Positions 1 through 6,614 of a stretch of DNA of 9,940 nt are shown here, piece by piece; position 1 is the first letter of the stretch, and every line of letters starts with the position of its first letter. Both the position numbers and the translations under genes were made by a program. The DNA is from Chloroflexota bacterium. Lineage in GTDB: Bacteria > Chloroflexota > Anaerolineae > JACRMK01. The DNA is taken from assembly GCA_016200765.1 (NCBI GenBank), contig JACQEC010000034.1, positions 1 through 9,940 of the forward strand. The letters are read 5' to 3'. The notes under the pieces were generated by a model. The model had not been told where the DNA came from, made no database searches, and saw only the letters and a program-made list of their open reading frames with translations.

Positions 1-254
1 CCTTGTACACTTATGGCGTCTATGTCCATCAGAGTTTCTTTAATGGTGAGTCAGGTGATCAATTTGGCGGATTTACGAACTGGCTGCAGGTCGATCAGGC
101 GCCATACAGGACATTCCTGCCGATAGTTCTGCGCGATTATGCGGGCGGCTCCAGTGGTCCGGTTGGCAGCCCGACACCGACGCCAACGCGAACACCAACT
201 CCCGTGCCCACCCCGACGCCTACCCGGACGCCGACACCAAGGCCATATCCGTAA
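1..254 (+). CDS. C-terminus of an exported protein with P/T-rich tail (5' partial)
   Basis: The reading frame is open from the left edge to a TAA at 252-254, so only about 83 C-terminal residues are visible and the start lies outside the window. The visible part has an aromatic/Gly-rich stretch (FFNGESGDQFGGFTNW), then TFLPIVLRDY, then a low-complexity tail of repeated PT dipeptides with interspersed Arg (PTPTPTRTPTP type, about bases 170-250). Exported proteins of Chloroflexota often carry a short hydrophobic LPLVLRN-like motif next to P/T-rich spacers, so a secreted or cell-surface protein is likely. The catalytic or binding part is not in the window, so no function can be given. The early TTG at base 3 is just a codon inside the gene, not a supported start. 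Confidence 0.75.
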   Translation, partial: LYTYGVYVHQSFFNGESGDQFGGFTNWLQVDQAPYRTFLPIVLRDYAGGSSGPVGSPTPTPTRTPTPVPTPTPTRTPTPRPYP

Positions 255-255
255 A

Positions 256-357
256 AGGACGGGTGACCTGCCGCGCACGATCGGCATGGCGCTGAAGGTC
301 GTCTTCCCCAAGCCGACCAAAGAGGAGCTGAAGCCGATACTGGAAGGCGCTGGGTGA
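256..357 (+). pseudogene. possible 3' remnant of an unidentified gene
   Basis: Frame 1 reads about 33 codons ending in TGA at 355-357, giving TGDLPRTIGMALKVVFPKP followed by TKEELKPILEGAG. Codons are strongly G/C-ending (ctg, aag, gtc, ttc, ccc), like the real genes to the right and unlike the more AT-rich gene that follows. No start codon with a ribosome binding site precedes it, and upstream the frame runs through the P/T-rich tail of another gene. I read it as the tail of a gene whose front was lost in a rearrangement. The family is not recognised. It could also be chance coding-like sequence. Confidence 0.3.
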
Positions 358-377
358 ACCTTTTCGAGCCGTGAAGA

Positions 378-1061
378 ATGACGGGAAATAGAGGACAGAT
401 AGCGGTCGAACTTTGTCATTCGACTGCAAAAATAGGATTCCCATCAAGCCATGAAAACATCTCTTATCTGCTCAAAGTTATGATGAGCGGGGTCTTGATG
501 TTTATTCTGACACTCGGAGCGTTCGCTGTATTCAGCGGCCAGCGCGGCAGCGAGCCGCGCCAGTCCGCCCTTACTCCCGCTGTTCCAACACTACAATCCA
601 CGTCAACCCAAGCTCCGTATCCACCGCCCGGAACACTACCCGCTGTAACTCCACAACCGACGGTGATAACGGTTTACACTTTGCTGCCGCCCATTTTCAC
701 ACCGGCCCCACCCGGTACGCCGTGGCCGACGCCATTGTCTGCCCGAGCGGCATTGCGTAAGGTCTTGACAAGCTTCCCTCCTGATAAGCAGTTGGTTATT
801 GATCAGAACACCATAGCGGTGATTTTGGTTGGTAAGGGGGATGTGCACGATCTGACAGAAACTCGTGATAGGATGGTAATCGTTCTTCATCATATACCAT
901 CCCTGTCTGTTATCAGCATAGATGCATCCGGCGCAATCAGCTCTCCAAACTACAAATCACCTGAAGGACAAAGTCATTTGGAGTCAATCATAACAAACCC
1001 GGTTTTACTGGCTCAGCTCGTTGACTTTCTGGTCGCGTATACCAACAAGTTGCCAAAATAG
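378..1061 (+). CDS. membrane-anchored protein of unknown function with P/T-rich linker
   Basis: The frame encodes 227 residues. Residues about 34-53 (VMMSGVLMFILTLGAFAVFS) form one hydrophobic segment, either a signal anchor or an uncleaved signal peptide. Residues about 66-118 are rich in Pro, Thr and Ser, like an extracellular spacer. Residues about 119-227 look globular and mixed alpha/beta, with alternating hydrophobic strands such as TIAVILVGKG and RMVIVLHHI. I recognise no family. The start is uncertain: ATG 378 has only a weak GAAGA upstream, while ATG 480 or 483 would put the hydrophobic segment at the N-terminus, as expected for an exported protein, but lacks a clear ribosome binding site. 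Base composition is less GC-rich than the genes from 1520 on, which fits an accessory or recently acquired gene. Confidence 0.65.
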   Translation: MTGNRGQIAVELCHSTAKIGFPSSHENISYLLKVMMSGVLMFILTLGAFAVFSGQRGSEPRQSALTPAVPTLQSTSTQAPYPPPGTLPAVTPQPTVITVYTLLPPIFTPAPPGTPWPTPLSARAALRKVLTSFPPDKQLVIDQNTIAVILVGKGDVHDLTETRDRMVIVLHHIPSLSVISIDASGAISSPNYKSPEGQSHLESIITNPVLLAQLVDFLVAYTNKLPK

Positions 1062-1119
1062 GATGGCTATCAGACCTACATTCGTTGTCGCAGGGCCACT
1101 CTAGCGGAACGGAGGGTAT

Positions 1120-1434
1120 ATGAAAAAAGGGGGTTCTAAACGAGTGACGACAACCGATGACGATATGCTTTCTGAATACGATTTCAGTCGTATGGCGGGG
1201 GGCGTGCGGGGCAAGTATTATAAAGCCATGCGCGAAGAATACACGGTGAGAATCCACAAGCAGGATGGAACCACCGTCGTCCAGAATTTCAAGCTAGAAG
1301 ATGGCGCAGTCATGCTCGATCGGGACGTGCGGCCCTATTTTCCGGATTCGGAAGCGGTGAACAAGGCATTGCGCGGTCTCATCTCGCTCGCGCCCGGGGA
1401 AAGTGCGGACTGCGCGCGGTGTTGCCCCCCATGA
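1120..1434 (+). CDS. small antitoxin-like protein with YDFS...GVRGKYY motif
   Basis: This is a 104-residue protein. GGAGGG at 1111-1116 lies just upstream of ATG 1120. Residues 20-34 carry YDFSRMAGGVRGKYY. They are followed by a strand region (EEYTVRIHKQDGTTVVQ) and a C-terminal VMLDRDVRPYFPDSEAVNKALRGLISL. Small proteins with a YDFSxGVRGKY start and a LDxDVxxxFPDSExVNxALR end are common in cyanobacteria and Chloroflexota and, as I recall, are often next to toxin-like genes, so an antitoxin-like or regulatory role is an inference. No toxin gene sits directly next to it here. The last 12 residues (GESADCARCCPP) extend beyond where the recognisable family pattern ends and may be a variable or frameshifted tail. 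Confidence 0.7.
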   Translation: MKKGGSKRVTTTDDDMLSEYDFSRMAGGVRGKYYKAMREEYTVRIHKQDGTTVVQNFKLEDGAVMLDRDVRPYFPDSEAVNKALRGLISLAPGESADCARCCPP

Positions 1435-1487
1435 GAAGCATTGAAGGCCAAATCCTGGATGAACTGGAGGGAGCCGCGGCGCATTAG
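1431..1487 (+). CDS. possible 18-codon ORF overlapping the previous stop
   Basis: An ATG at 1431 overlaps the TGA of the preceding gene (ATGA) and opens 18 codons, MRSIEGQILDELEGAAAH, ending in TAG at 1485-1487. The ATGA overlap is typical of translational coupling, and the peptide looks like the start of a helical protein. It is too short to be sure. It may be the stub of a lost partner gene, or chance. Confidence 0.2.
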   Translation: MRSIEGQILDELEGAAAH

Positions 1488-1519
1488 CGCGTGAACGCGG
1501 AACCCGTAACGGAACACCT

Positions 1520-2878
<1,359 letters not shown>

Positions 2879-2887
2879 CGCACGACG

Positions 2888-3094
2888 ATGAGCAGTTTTG
2901 CCAGCCCGCACTATCTTTATCTGTTTGCGATGACCAACGGCAAGCGCAAACTCGCCTACGGCGCTTCGCCCGAAGACGCCTATGAGAGCCTGAAACTGCG
3001 CCTGACCGAGAGCGAGATGGCGGTGATTGCCAAGGATCAGTACCTCAAGGTTCCCCAGCGCGACCTGCGCCAGCACATCCACGAGCTGGGCTAA
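2888..3094 (+). CDS. 68-residue conserved-looking protein downstream of the radical SAM gene
   Basis: This short frame starts at ATG 2888, nine bases after the radical SAM stop, and ends with TAA 3092-3094. The protein reads as a compact alpha/beta unit: HYLYLFAMTNGKRKLAYG, then ASPEDAYESLKLRLT, then a helix (about 42-68) with many charges. There is no signal peptide, no Cys and no core-leader pattern, so it does not look like a modified-peptide precursor. Spacing and matching GC-rich codon use suggest co-transcription with the radical SAM gene and possibly a shared task. The family is not recognised. No strong ribosome binding site is visible, which fits coupling to the gene in front. Confidence 0.6.
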   Translation: MSSFASPHYLYLFAMTNGKRKLAYGASPEDAYESLKLRLTESEMAVIAKDQYLKVPQRDLRQHIHELG

Positions 3095-3099
3095 CCCGA

Positions 3100-3168
3100 T
3101 GACCCAAATCCCTATCGCCTGCTTGCCATTTGAAGCCGAAGGGATGCCATCGAGCATCATGGCGTAAA
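3100..3168 (+). pseudogene. truncated duplicate of the start of the ECCPF-motif gene
   Basis: ATG 3100 opens a 22-codon frame beginning MTQIPIACLPFEAE, ending in TAA 3166-3168. Its first 42 bases match the first 42 bases of the gene at 3847 at 34 positions by my count, and both proteins begin MTxIPIACL. After codon 14 the similarity stops. I read it as a stub of a second copy of that gene family, left after a deletion or rearrangement. It sits five bases after the stop of the 68-residue gene, as an operon member would. Confidence 0.55.
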
Positions 3169-3193
3169 AGACCGGTATCTAGACACATGATGT

Positions 3194-3634
3194 ATGGATC
3201 TGATCTATCTCGACTATAATTGCTTTCAGAGAGGGTTTGACGATCCACGCCAGATCAGAATTCAGATGGAGGCTTTGGCGTGCCAGCAGGTGTTTATCAG
3301 CGCTGAGAATGAAAGTGTGAATCTGGTCTGGTCTTTTATGCACCAAGACGAGACGTTGCTTTGTCCATTCCCAGACCGCAAAGATGAAGTATTTCGTTTG
3401 GCCGCGCTCTGCAAAGTAAGGGCAGGCCCACAAGTAGAAATCTATCGGTTGGCGCAGTCGTTCTATCAGGTAGGGCTTTCGCCCAAGGATGCCATCCATT
3501 TCGCATGTGCCGTGCACACGGGCTCGGACTTTTTCCTGACCTGTGATGACCGGCTTATCAAGCAGGCGAAGCAAGTGGCGGTTGCGATCAAGGTCATGAA
3601 TCCAGTGGATTATGTCAGGCAAGAAAGTGCATGA
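3194..3634 (+). CDS. PIN-domain protein, probable toxin of a type II TA-like pair
   Basis: This 146-residue protein has the PIN nuclease layout. The first strand ends in YLDYNCFQR with D7. A central region LVWSFMHQDETLLCPFPDR offers E53. The C-terminal part, LSPKDAIHFACAVHTGSDFF then LTCDDRLIKQAK, provides D99 and D118/D119. PIN domains use such acidic residues to hold metal ions and cut RNA, and many act as VapC-like toxins. The gene belongs to the subgroup starting LDxNxxxRxFDDxxQxRI. There is no clear ribosome binding site before ATG 3194, so translation may be weak. It is followed after 12 bases by a small gene that could be its antidote, making a toxin-first order. Base composition is less GC-rich than the flanking genes, which fits transfer. 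Confidence 0.8.
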   Translation: MDLIYLDYNCFQRGFDDPRQIRIQMEALACQQVFISAENESVNLVWSFMHQDETLLCPFPDRKDEVFRLAALCKVRAGPQVEIYRLAQSFYQVGLSPKDAIHFACAVHTGSDFFLTCDDRLIKQAKQVAVAIKVMNPVDYVRQESA

Positions 3635-3646
3635 GGAACAAAAGCC

Positions 3647-3850
3647 ATGATGACCGACACGGAAATCCGATTCAAAGGCATTGATGCTTTGAATAAGGCG
3701 CTTGGCCCGGCGGCGGCTCTGCGATTTCTGACCATGATACACCGAGACGCCACCGATTACGTAGAGGTCTCACGGCGGCTTTATGAGGGCCAGACCATAG
3801 ACGAGATTTTCGAGCGAGCCCAAGCGCAATGGCAGGAACCCGCTAAATGA
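3647..3850 (+). CDS. small protein, probable antitoxin partner of the PIN gene
   Basis: This 67-residue protein begins MMTDTEIRFKGIDALNKAL and continues with helices (AAALRFLTMIHRD, DYVEVSRRLYEG, TIDEIFERAQAQW). Small proteins with a TEIRxKGxxAL start and an ERFxxLIxRxxxDY centre are, as I recall, common beside PIN or similar genes in cyanobacteria and Chloroflexota. An antitoxin role is inferred from that and from its position. GAGGA at 3633-3637 overlaps the toxin stop and sits 9 bases before ATG 3647; ATG 3650 is an alternative. Its stop overlaps the start of the next gene in an ATGA at 3847-3850, so the three frames may be translated in series. Confidence 0.65.
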   Translation: MMTDTEIRFKGIDALNKALGPAAALRFLTMIHRDATDYVEVSRRLYEGQTIDEIFERAQAQWQEPAK

Positions 3851-4190
3851 CCCCAATCCCCATCGCCTGCCTGCTGTCTGAAAGCGAAAAGGCCCAGCGC
3901 GGCGCTGACCTCTCGCAGACGCTGTTCGATGCCGTGCAGGAGACGCGCGAACTCGCCGATGGCTATGCGTTCCGCTTCGCGCCCGAGCGGCGCTGGTTGG
4001 ACGCGCTGGTCGAGTTTGCCGCCTCCGAGCGCGAGTGCTGTCCCTTTCTCCTCTTTGATATTCGCTGTGGGCCGGGGCTGGCCCCCGATCTAGTCGGGGG
4101 CTGGCGCCCATCTGGCTGAACATCCGCGGCGAACCGGCGGAGGCCCAGGAGTTCATTCGCCGGGCTTTTGTCGGGTCCGTCCCATCGTGA
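3847..4190 (+). pseudogene. ECCPF-motif small protein, frameshifted by a palindromic insertion
   Basis: The frame from ATG 3847 reads MTPIPIACLLSESEKAQRGA and continues through YAFRFAPERRWLD and ERECCPFLLFDIRCGPGL to codon 78. It then runs into a palindrome and stops at TGA 4117-4119 after a foreign tail (PDLVGGWRPSG). If the 23 bases 4081-4103 are skipped, the frame resumes as APIWLNIRGEPAEAQEFIRR then AFVGSVPS and ends at TGA 4188-4190. This gives a 106-residue protein, which looks like the full family length. The paired Cys64-Cys65-Pro is the family mark. I recall such proteins only as small conserved ones of unknown function, possibly metal-related. The annotated short form would be 90 residues. 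The gene overlaps the one before it by ATGA. Confidence 0.75.
4074..4105. repeat. 23-bp palindromic insertion flanked by a 9-bp direct repeat
   Basis: GGGGCTGGC occurs at 4074-4082 and again at 4097-4105, exactly 23 bases apart. Between and overlapping them lies a perfect stem of 8 bp (GCCCCCGA at 4081-4088 with TCGGGGGC at 4094-4101) around the loop TCTAG. Removing 23 bases restores the host reading frame, so this is an insertion relative to the parent gene. The layout (palindrome plus direct repeat) is what a small mobile palindromic repeat would leave. No second copy is visible in this window. Confidence 0.7.
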
Positions 4191-4208
4191 TACCCTTGTG
4201 AGGGCATT

Positions 4209-5162
4209 ATGGCGCAAAAGAAACGCAAACCGGGCGGCAAAAGCGCCCAATCGAAGCCGGATGCACCGCTCAAGCTAGACCGCCGGGCGTTGGAGAAGGC
4301 GACTTGGGATATGAACCGCCTCATGCAGAGCCAGGACTTTGGCAGCCTAGATGAGGCGAACGATTTTCTCCAGCGGTTCGCCGGGGTTGGCAAAATACCG
4401 GTGGTGGAGAAGCACGACCCGCTCGAGCAGGCGCAGGACGTGATGTACGAGGCGTGGAACGCTGAGGGCAAGCGGCGCGTCGAACTGGCGCGTAAGGCGC
4501 TGACGATTTCTCCGGACTGCGCCGATGCCTACGTCTTGCTCGCCGAGGAGACGGCCACCAGCGTCCGCGAAGCGCGGAAACTTTACGAGGAGGGCGTCAA
4601 GGCCGGCGAGCGCGCGCTCGGCCCGCAGACGTTTGAGGAGGAGGCCGGGCAGTTCTGGAGCATGATCGAAACGCGCCCGTACATGCGCGCCCGCGAAGGG
4701 CTGGCGCAGGTGCTATGGGCGCTCGGCGAAAAACGAGAGGCCGCCGGCCATTTCCGCGAGATGCTGCGGCTCAACCCGAATGACAACCAGGGGATTCGCT
4801 ACTTTCTGGCTCGCCTCCTGCTGGAACTGGGCGCGGATAAGGAGCTGGGCGAGTTGCTCGGCCAATTCAAAGACGATGCGATGGCCGAGTGGAACTACAT
4901 GCGCGCCCTCCGGCAATTCCGCCGCAGCGGGGCGGGCGACGAGGCCAACCGATTGCTGAAGCGCGCGATCAAGCAAAACCGCTTTGTGCCCCATTACCTG
5001 CTGGGCACCCGGAAGATGCCTGCCAGACTGCCGGAAACGATGGGCTGGGGCGACGAGAACGAGGCGATTGCCTACGCCGCCGACAACCTGCGTTACTGGC
5101 AGGAGACGCGCGGCGCGCTGGCGTGGCTGTACGATACGATTCATCGGGGCCGCGCCGTCTGA
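4209..5162 (+). CDS. ST7-like tetratricopeptide repeat protein
   Basis: This 317-residue soluble protein starts with a basic stretch (KKRKPGGKSAQSK) and then carries helical repeats. Residues about 76-135 hold ARKALTISPDCADAYVLLAE and an EARKLYEEGVKAGERALG unit. Residues about 145-210 hold FWSMIETRPYMRAREGLA and HFREMLRLNPNDNQGIRYFL, the most recognisable block. Residues about 276-308 hold TMGWGDENEAIAYAADNL and a GALAWLY end. This order is that of the bacterial TPR proteins related to eukaryotic ST7. They are thought to be protein-interaction scaffolds and their partners are unknown. GAGGG at 4200-4204 precedes ATG 4209. It begins 18 bases after the frameshifted gene and converges with the recombinase-like gene. 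Confidence 0.8.
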   Translation: MAQKKRKPGGKSAQSKPDAPLKLDRRALEKATWDMNRLMQSQDFGSLDEANDFLQRFAGVGKIPVVEKHDPLEQAQDVMYEAWNAEGKRRVELARKALTISPDCADAYVLLAEETATSVREARKLYEEGVKAGERALGPQTFEEEAGQFWSMIETRPYMRAREGLAQVLWALGEKREAAGHFREMLRLNPNDNQGIRYFLARLLLELGADKELGELLGQFKDDAMAEWNYMRALRQFRRSGAGDEANRLLKRAIKQNRFVPHYLLGTRKMPARLPETMGWGDENEAIAYAADNLRYWQETRGALAWLYDTIHRGRAV

Positions 5163-5181
5163 CCGCGCCTGGGCGGCCAGA

Positions 5182-5210
5182 GCGTTAGCGCGTTACGCGT
5201 TAATGCGTTT
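5182..5210. repeat. iterated GCGTTA motif
   Basis: GCGTT(A/T) occurs four times at 5182, 5190, 5197 and 5205, with steps of 8, 7 and 8 bases. Related strings occur at about 1481-1497 (GCATTAGCGCGTGAACGC) and 8070-8083 (TCGCGTTACGCTAA), all outside confirmed genes. This suggests a small dispersed intergenic repeat. Function is unknown. Confidence 0.35.
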
Positions 5211-5249
5211 TGACGGTCTCACGAGGGGCGCGCACCCTATCCGCCGAAT

Positions 5250-5268
5250 GCGGTTCGGGGGCAACCGC
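5250..5268. terminator. stem-loop between convergent genes, possible bidirectional terminator
   Basis: GCGGTT (5250-5255) pairs with AACCGC (5263-5268) around CGGGGGC. A wider pairing of GGGCGCG (5226-5232) with CGCGCCC (5273-5279) could enclose it. There is no T run on either side, so a classical intrinsic terminator is not shown. Position between two converging genes is the main argument. Confidence 0.3.
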
Positions 5269-5324
5269 GGAACGCGCCCACGCGCAACGTCCTGAACGGC
5301 CGAGCGACCATCCGCATTCTGCCG

Positions 5325-6281
5325 TCACAGCGGCTGTTCCGCGAGTTGCTTGATGCGCGGCAGGGTTTCGGCGTTCCAGGTGATTGTGGAGAGGCCGTAC
5401 TTCTTGCGCATCGTCTCCGGCGCCATGCCCGCCTTATAGTCGCGCACCGCCGCCGTCATCCGCAGTTCCTCGAACGACACGCCTTCGCTCAAGCCCGCCG
5501 CCCGCCCTGCGTTGGTCAGCACGTATTCCAGATTGCGCATCGAGCACTCAAACAGCTTCTGCTTGGGGTGGTACTGCGCTTGGTAGGCGGCCAGCGTCTC
5601 GGCGAAGTCTTTGGGCAGGGTCAGCCGGCGCTCCTTGCGCGTGTAGCGCGGGTTGCCGTAACGAACCCACAGCGTCGGCGCGGCGGGGTCGGACAGGTCA
5701 ATGTGTTCCAGCAGAATGCCCGCGCACTCGCTCTTCTTGATGCCGGTGTGGATCACCAGCGAGGCCAGCAGGTAGGGGCGCGTGTCGGGCTTCTCGGCCT
5801 GCGTCATCTGCCGCGCGGCGTTGAGCAGGCGCGTGATCTGCTCCTCGTAGAGGATGCGCGGCAGGGGATCCACCGACGGCTCGTGGATCAGCGGCGCGGC
5901 GGGGTCGCTGTCAATCGCCCTGGTCTTGGCCAGCCACTCGAAGAAGACCTTGAGGGTGGTCAGCCGCCGCTCAAGTGATTTCACACTGCACGGCACGCCG
6001 CGCTCGTGCCGGAGGTAGTGCAGAAAGCGGCTCAAGTCGCGCGAACTGATCGCGCCGATGCGGCGGTTGGCGTCCAGATAACTGCTCAACAGCTTCAGGT
6101 CAAGGTTGAACGCCTTGATGGTGTGCGGGCTAAGGCCGCGGCGCAGCATTTCCGGGTAGAACGCGCTGATGGCCGCCGCCAGCGACGACTGCCGCGATGG
6201 GTCGGCGGGCAGGCTCAACGGCGCGGCGACCGCGCCATCGGGGGTGGTGGTGAAGAGTGACAACTGCGCCTCTTTGGGCAT
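5325..6281 (-). CDS. tyrosine-recombinase-fold protein lacking catalytic residues
   Basis: The 318-residue protein has the two-domain plan of XerC/D-like tyrosine recombinases. Residues about 32-122 form the SAM-like core-binding domain (RRGLSPHTIKAFNLDLKLLS, RRLTTLKVFFEWL), and residues about 140-318 the catalytic fold. In the active-site boxes the usual TGLRxSE is HTGIKKSE, with K182 where the first Arg belongs. The usual HxLR is EELR (E271, with R274 kept). The usual LGH is YGL (L297). No Tyr occurs after Y295, so the nucleophile is missing. An intact frame with a good ribosome binding site argues for a kept, non-catalytic DNA-binding role. ATG 6281 is chosen because GGAGGG (6290-6295) lies 8 bases before it; the TTG at 6287 is only 2 bases away. 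It is divergent from the tRNA-Lys. Confidence 0.8.
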   Translation of the reverse strand: MPKEAQLSLFTTTPDGAVAAPLSLPADPSRQSSLAAAISAFYPEMLRRGLSPHTIKAFNLDLKLLSSYLDANRRIGAISSRDLSRFLHYLRHERGVPCSVKSLERRLTTLKVFFEWLAKTRAIDSDPAAPLIHEPSVDPLPRILYEEQITRLLNAARQMTQAEKPDTRPYLLASLVIHTGIKKSECAGILLEHIDLSDPAAPTLWVRYGNPRYTRKERRLTLPKDFAETLAAYQAQYHPKQKLFECSMRNLEYVLTNAGRAAGLSEGVSFEELRMTAAVRDYKAGMAPETMRKKYGLSTITWNAETLPRIKQLAEQPL

Positions 6282-6301
6282 GGACAATTCCCTCCGTGAT
6301 A

Positions 6302-6330
6302 GTAATAGCGGATTTCGCGTAAGAAGTCAA
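6302..6330 (-). promoter_or_regulatory. candidate sigma70 promoter for the recombinase-like gene
   Basis: Read on the minus strand, TTGACT (6325-6330) and TATTAC (6302-6307) are 17 bases apart. Transcription would start near 6295, leaving a leader of about 14 bases with the GGAGGG ribosome binding site at its very front. The -10 box matches the consensus at four of six positions. Confidence 0.45.
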
Positions 6331-6371
6331 CCCCTCTGACCGCGTTCGATTATGTGGCTTTGCCCGCGTTA

Positions 6372-6380
6372 TGTTATAAT
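6372..6380 (+). promoter_or_regulatory. extended -10 promoter for tRNA-Lys
   Basis: TGTTATAAT is a perfect extended -10 element (TGn plus TATAAT at 6375-6380). The -35 region around 6352-6357 has no good match, which is usual for extended -10 promoters. Transcription would begin near 6387, about 26 bases before the tRNA. Confidence 0.6.
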
Positions 6381-6387
6381 CAGCGCA

Positions 6388-6406
6388 AACGGGCTGTATG
6401 CCCGTT
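6388..6406 (+). other. perfect 7-bp hairpin in the tRNA-Lys leader
   Basis: AACGGGC (6388-6394) pairs fully with GCCCGTT (6400-6406) around TGTAT. It begins at the predicted transcription start and ends six bases before the tRNA, so it would be part of the precursor removed by RNase P. It could also stabilise or delimit the leader. Confidence 0.5.
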
Positions 6407-6412
6407 AGTTTT

Positions 6413-6485
6413 GCGCCGTTAGCTCAATCGGCAGAGCAAGCGCCTCTTAAGCGTTAGGTTACAGGTTCGATTCCTGTACGGCGCA
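6413..6485 (+). tRNA. trnK: tRNA-Lys(CTT)
   Basis: The 73 bases fold as a complete cloverleaf. The acceptor GCGCCGT (6413-6419) pairs with ACGGCGC (6478-6484). The D stem is GCTC/GAGC. The anticodon stem AGCGC/GCGTT has one G-T pair, with loop CTCTTAA and anticodon CTT at 6446-6448. The variable loop is AGGTT. The T arm is ACAGG-TTCGATT-CCTGT, and the discriminator is A. CCA is not encoded, since the next bases are CTT. CTT reads AAG lysine codons, the favoured lysine codon in GC-rich genomes. Confidence 0.95.
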
Positions 6486-6498
6486 CTTCTCTTCACCC

Positions 6499-6524
6499 GC
6501 CGGGGTGGTGGAATGGTAGACACG
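6499..6524 (+). pseudogene. 5' fragment of a tRNA-Leu gene
   Basis: Starting 13 bases after tRNA-Lys, GCCGGGG (6499-6505), TG, and a D arm GTGG-AATGGTAGA-CAC match the first 26 bases of a bacterial tRNA-Leu, including the 3-bp D stem with G13 facing A22 typical of this class. After G6524 nothing fits: no Leu anticodon loop, no long variable arm, no TTCGA T loop and no CCCCGGC to close the acceptor. It is therefore a truncated tRNA gene, not a working one. A T run (6549-6555) follows it. Confidence 0.7.
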
Positions 6525-6561
6525 TTCCAGCCCGTTCGGAATTGTCTATTTTTTTCGGCGG

Positions 6562-6590
6562 TTGACACCCCATTTTTAACCTTCTATAAT
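6562..6590 (+). promoter_or_regulatory. consensus sigma70 promoter of tig
   Basis: TTGACA at 6562-6567 and TATAAT at 6585-6590 both match consensus in full, with a 17-base spacer (6568-6584). Transcription should start near 6597, so the tig coding region must begin after that. A strong constitutive promoter suits an abundant chaperone. Confidence 0.8.
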
Positions 6591-6600
6591 CATTGCATTG

Positions 6601-6606
6601 AAAGGG
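6601..6606 (+). promoter_or_regulatory. ribosome binding site that decides the tig start
   Basis: AAAGGG lies 8 bases before TTG 6615 and just after the predicted transcription start. It supports TTG 6615 as the start rather than the upstream ATG at 6513, which precedes the promoter. Confidence 0.6.
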
Positions 6607-6614
6607 TTCTGACG

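Noticed and set aside
2888..3094. Precursor peptide modified by the radical SAM enzyme
   Set aside because: There is no leader/core pattern, no Cys and no Gly- or Ser/Thr-rich core; it reads as a folded small protein.
6499..6555. Intrinsic terminator after the tRNA genes
   Set aside because: The only stem near the T run (TTCC with GGAA) is short and lies several bases away from it, so termination is not supported.
6499..6600. A complete tRNA-Leu, perhaps with an intron
   Set aside because: No Leu anticodon arm, variable arm, T arm or 3' acceptor strand is found downstream.
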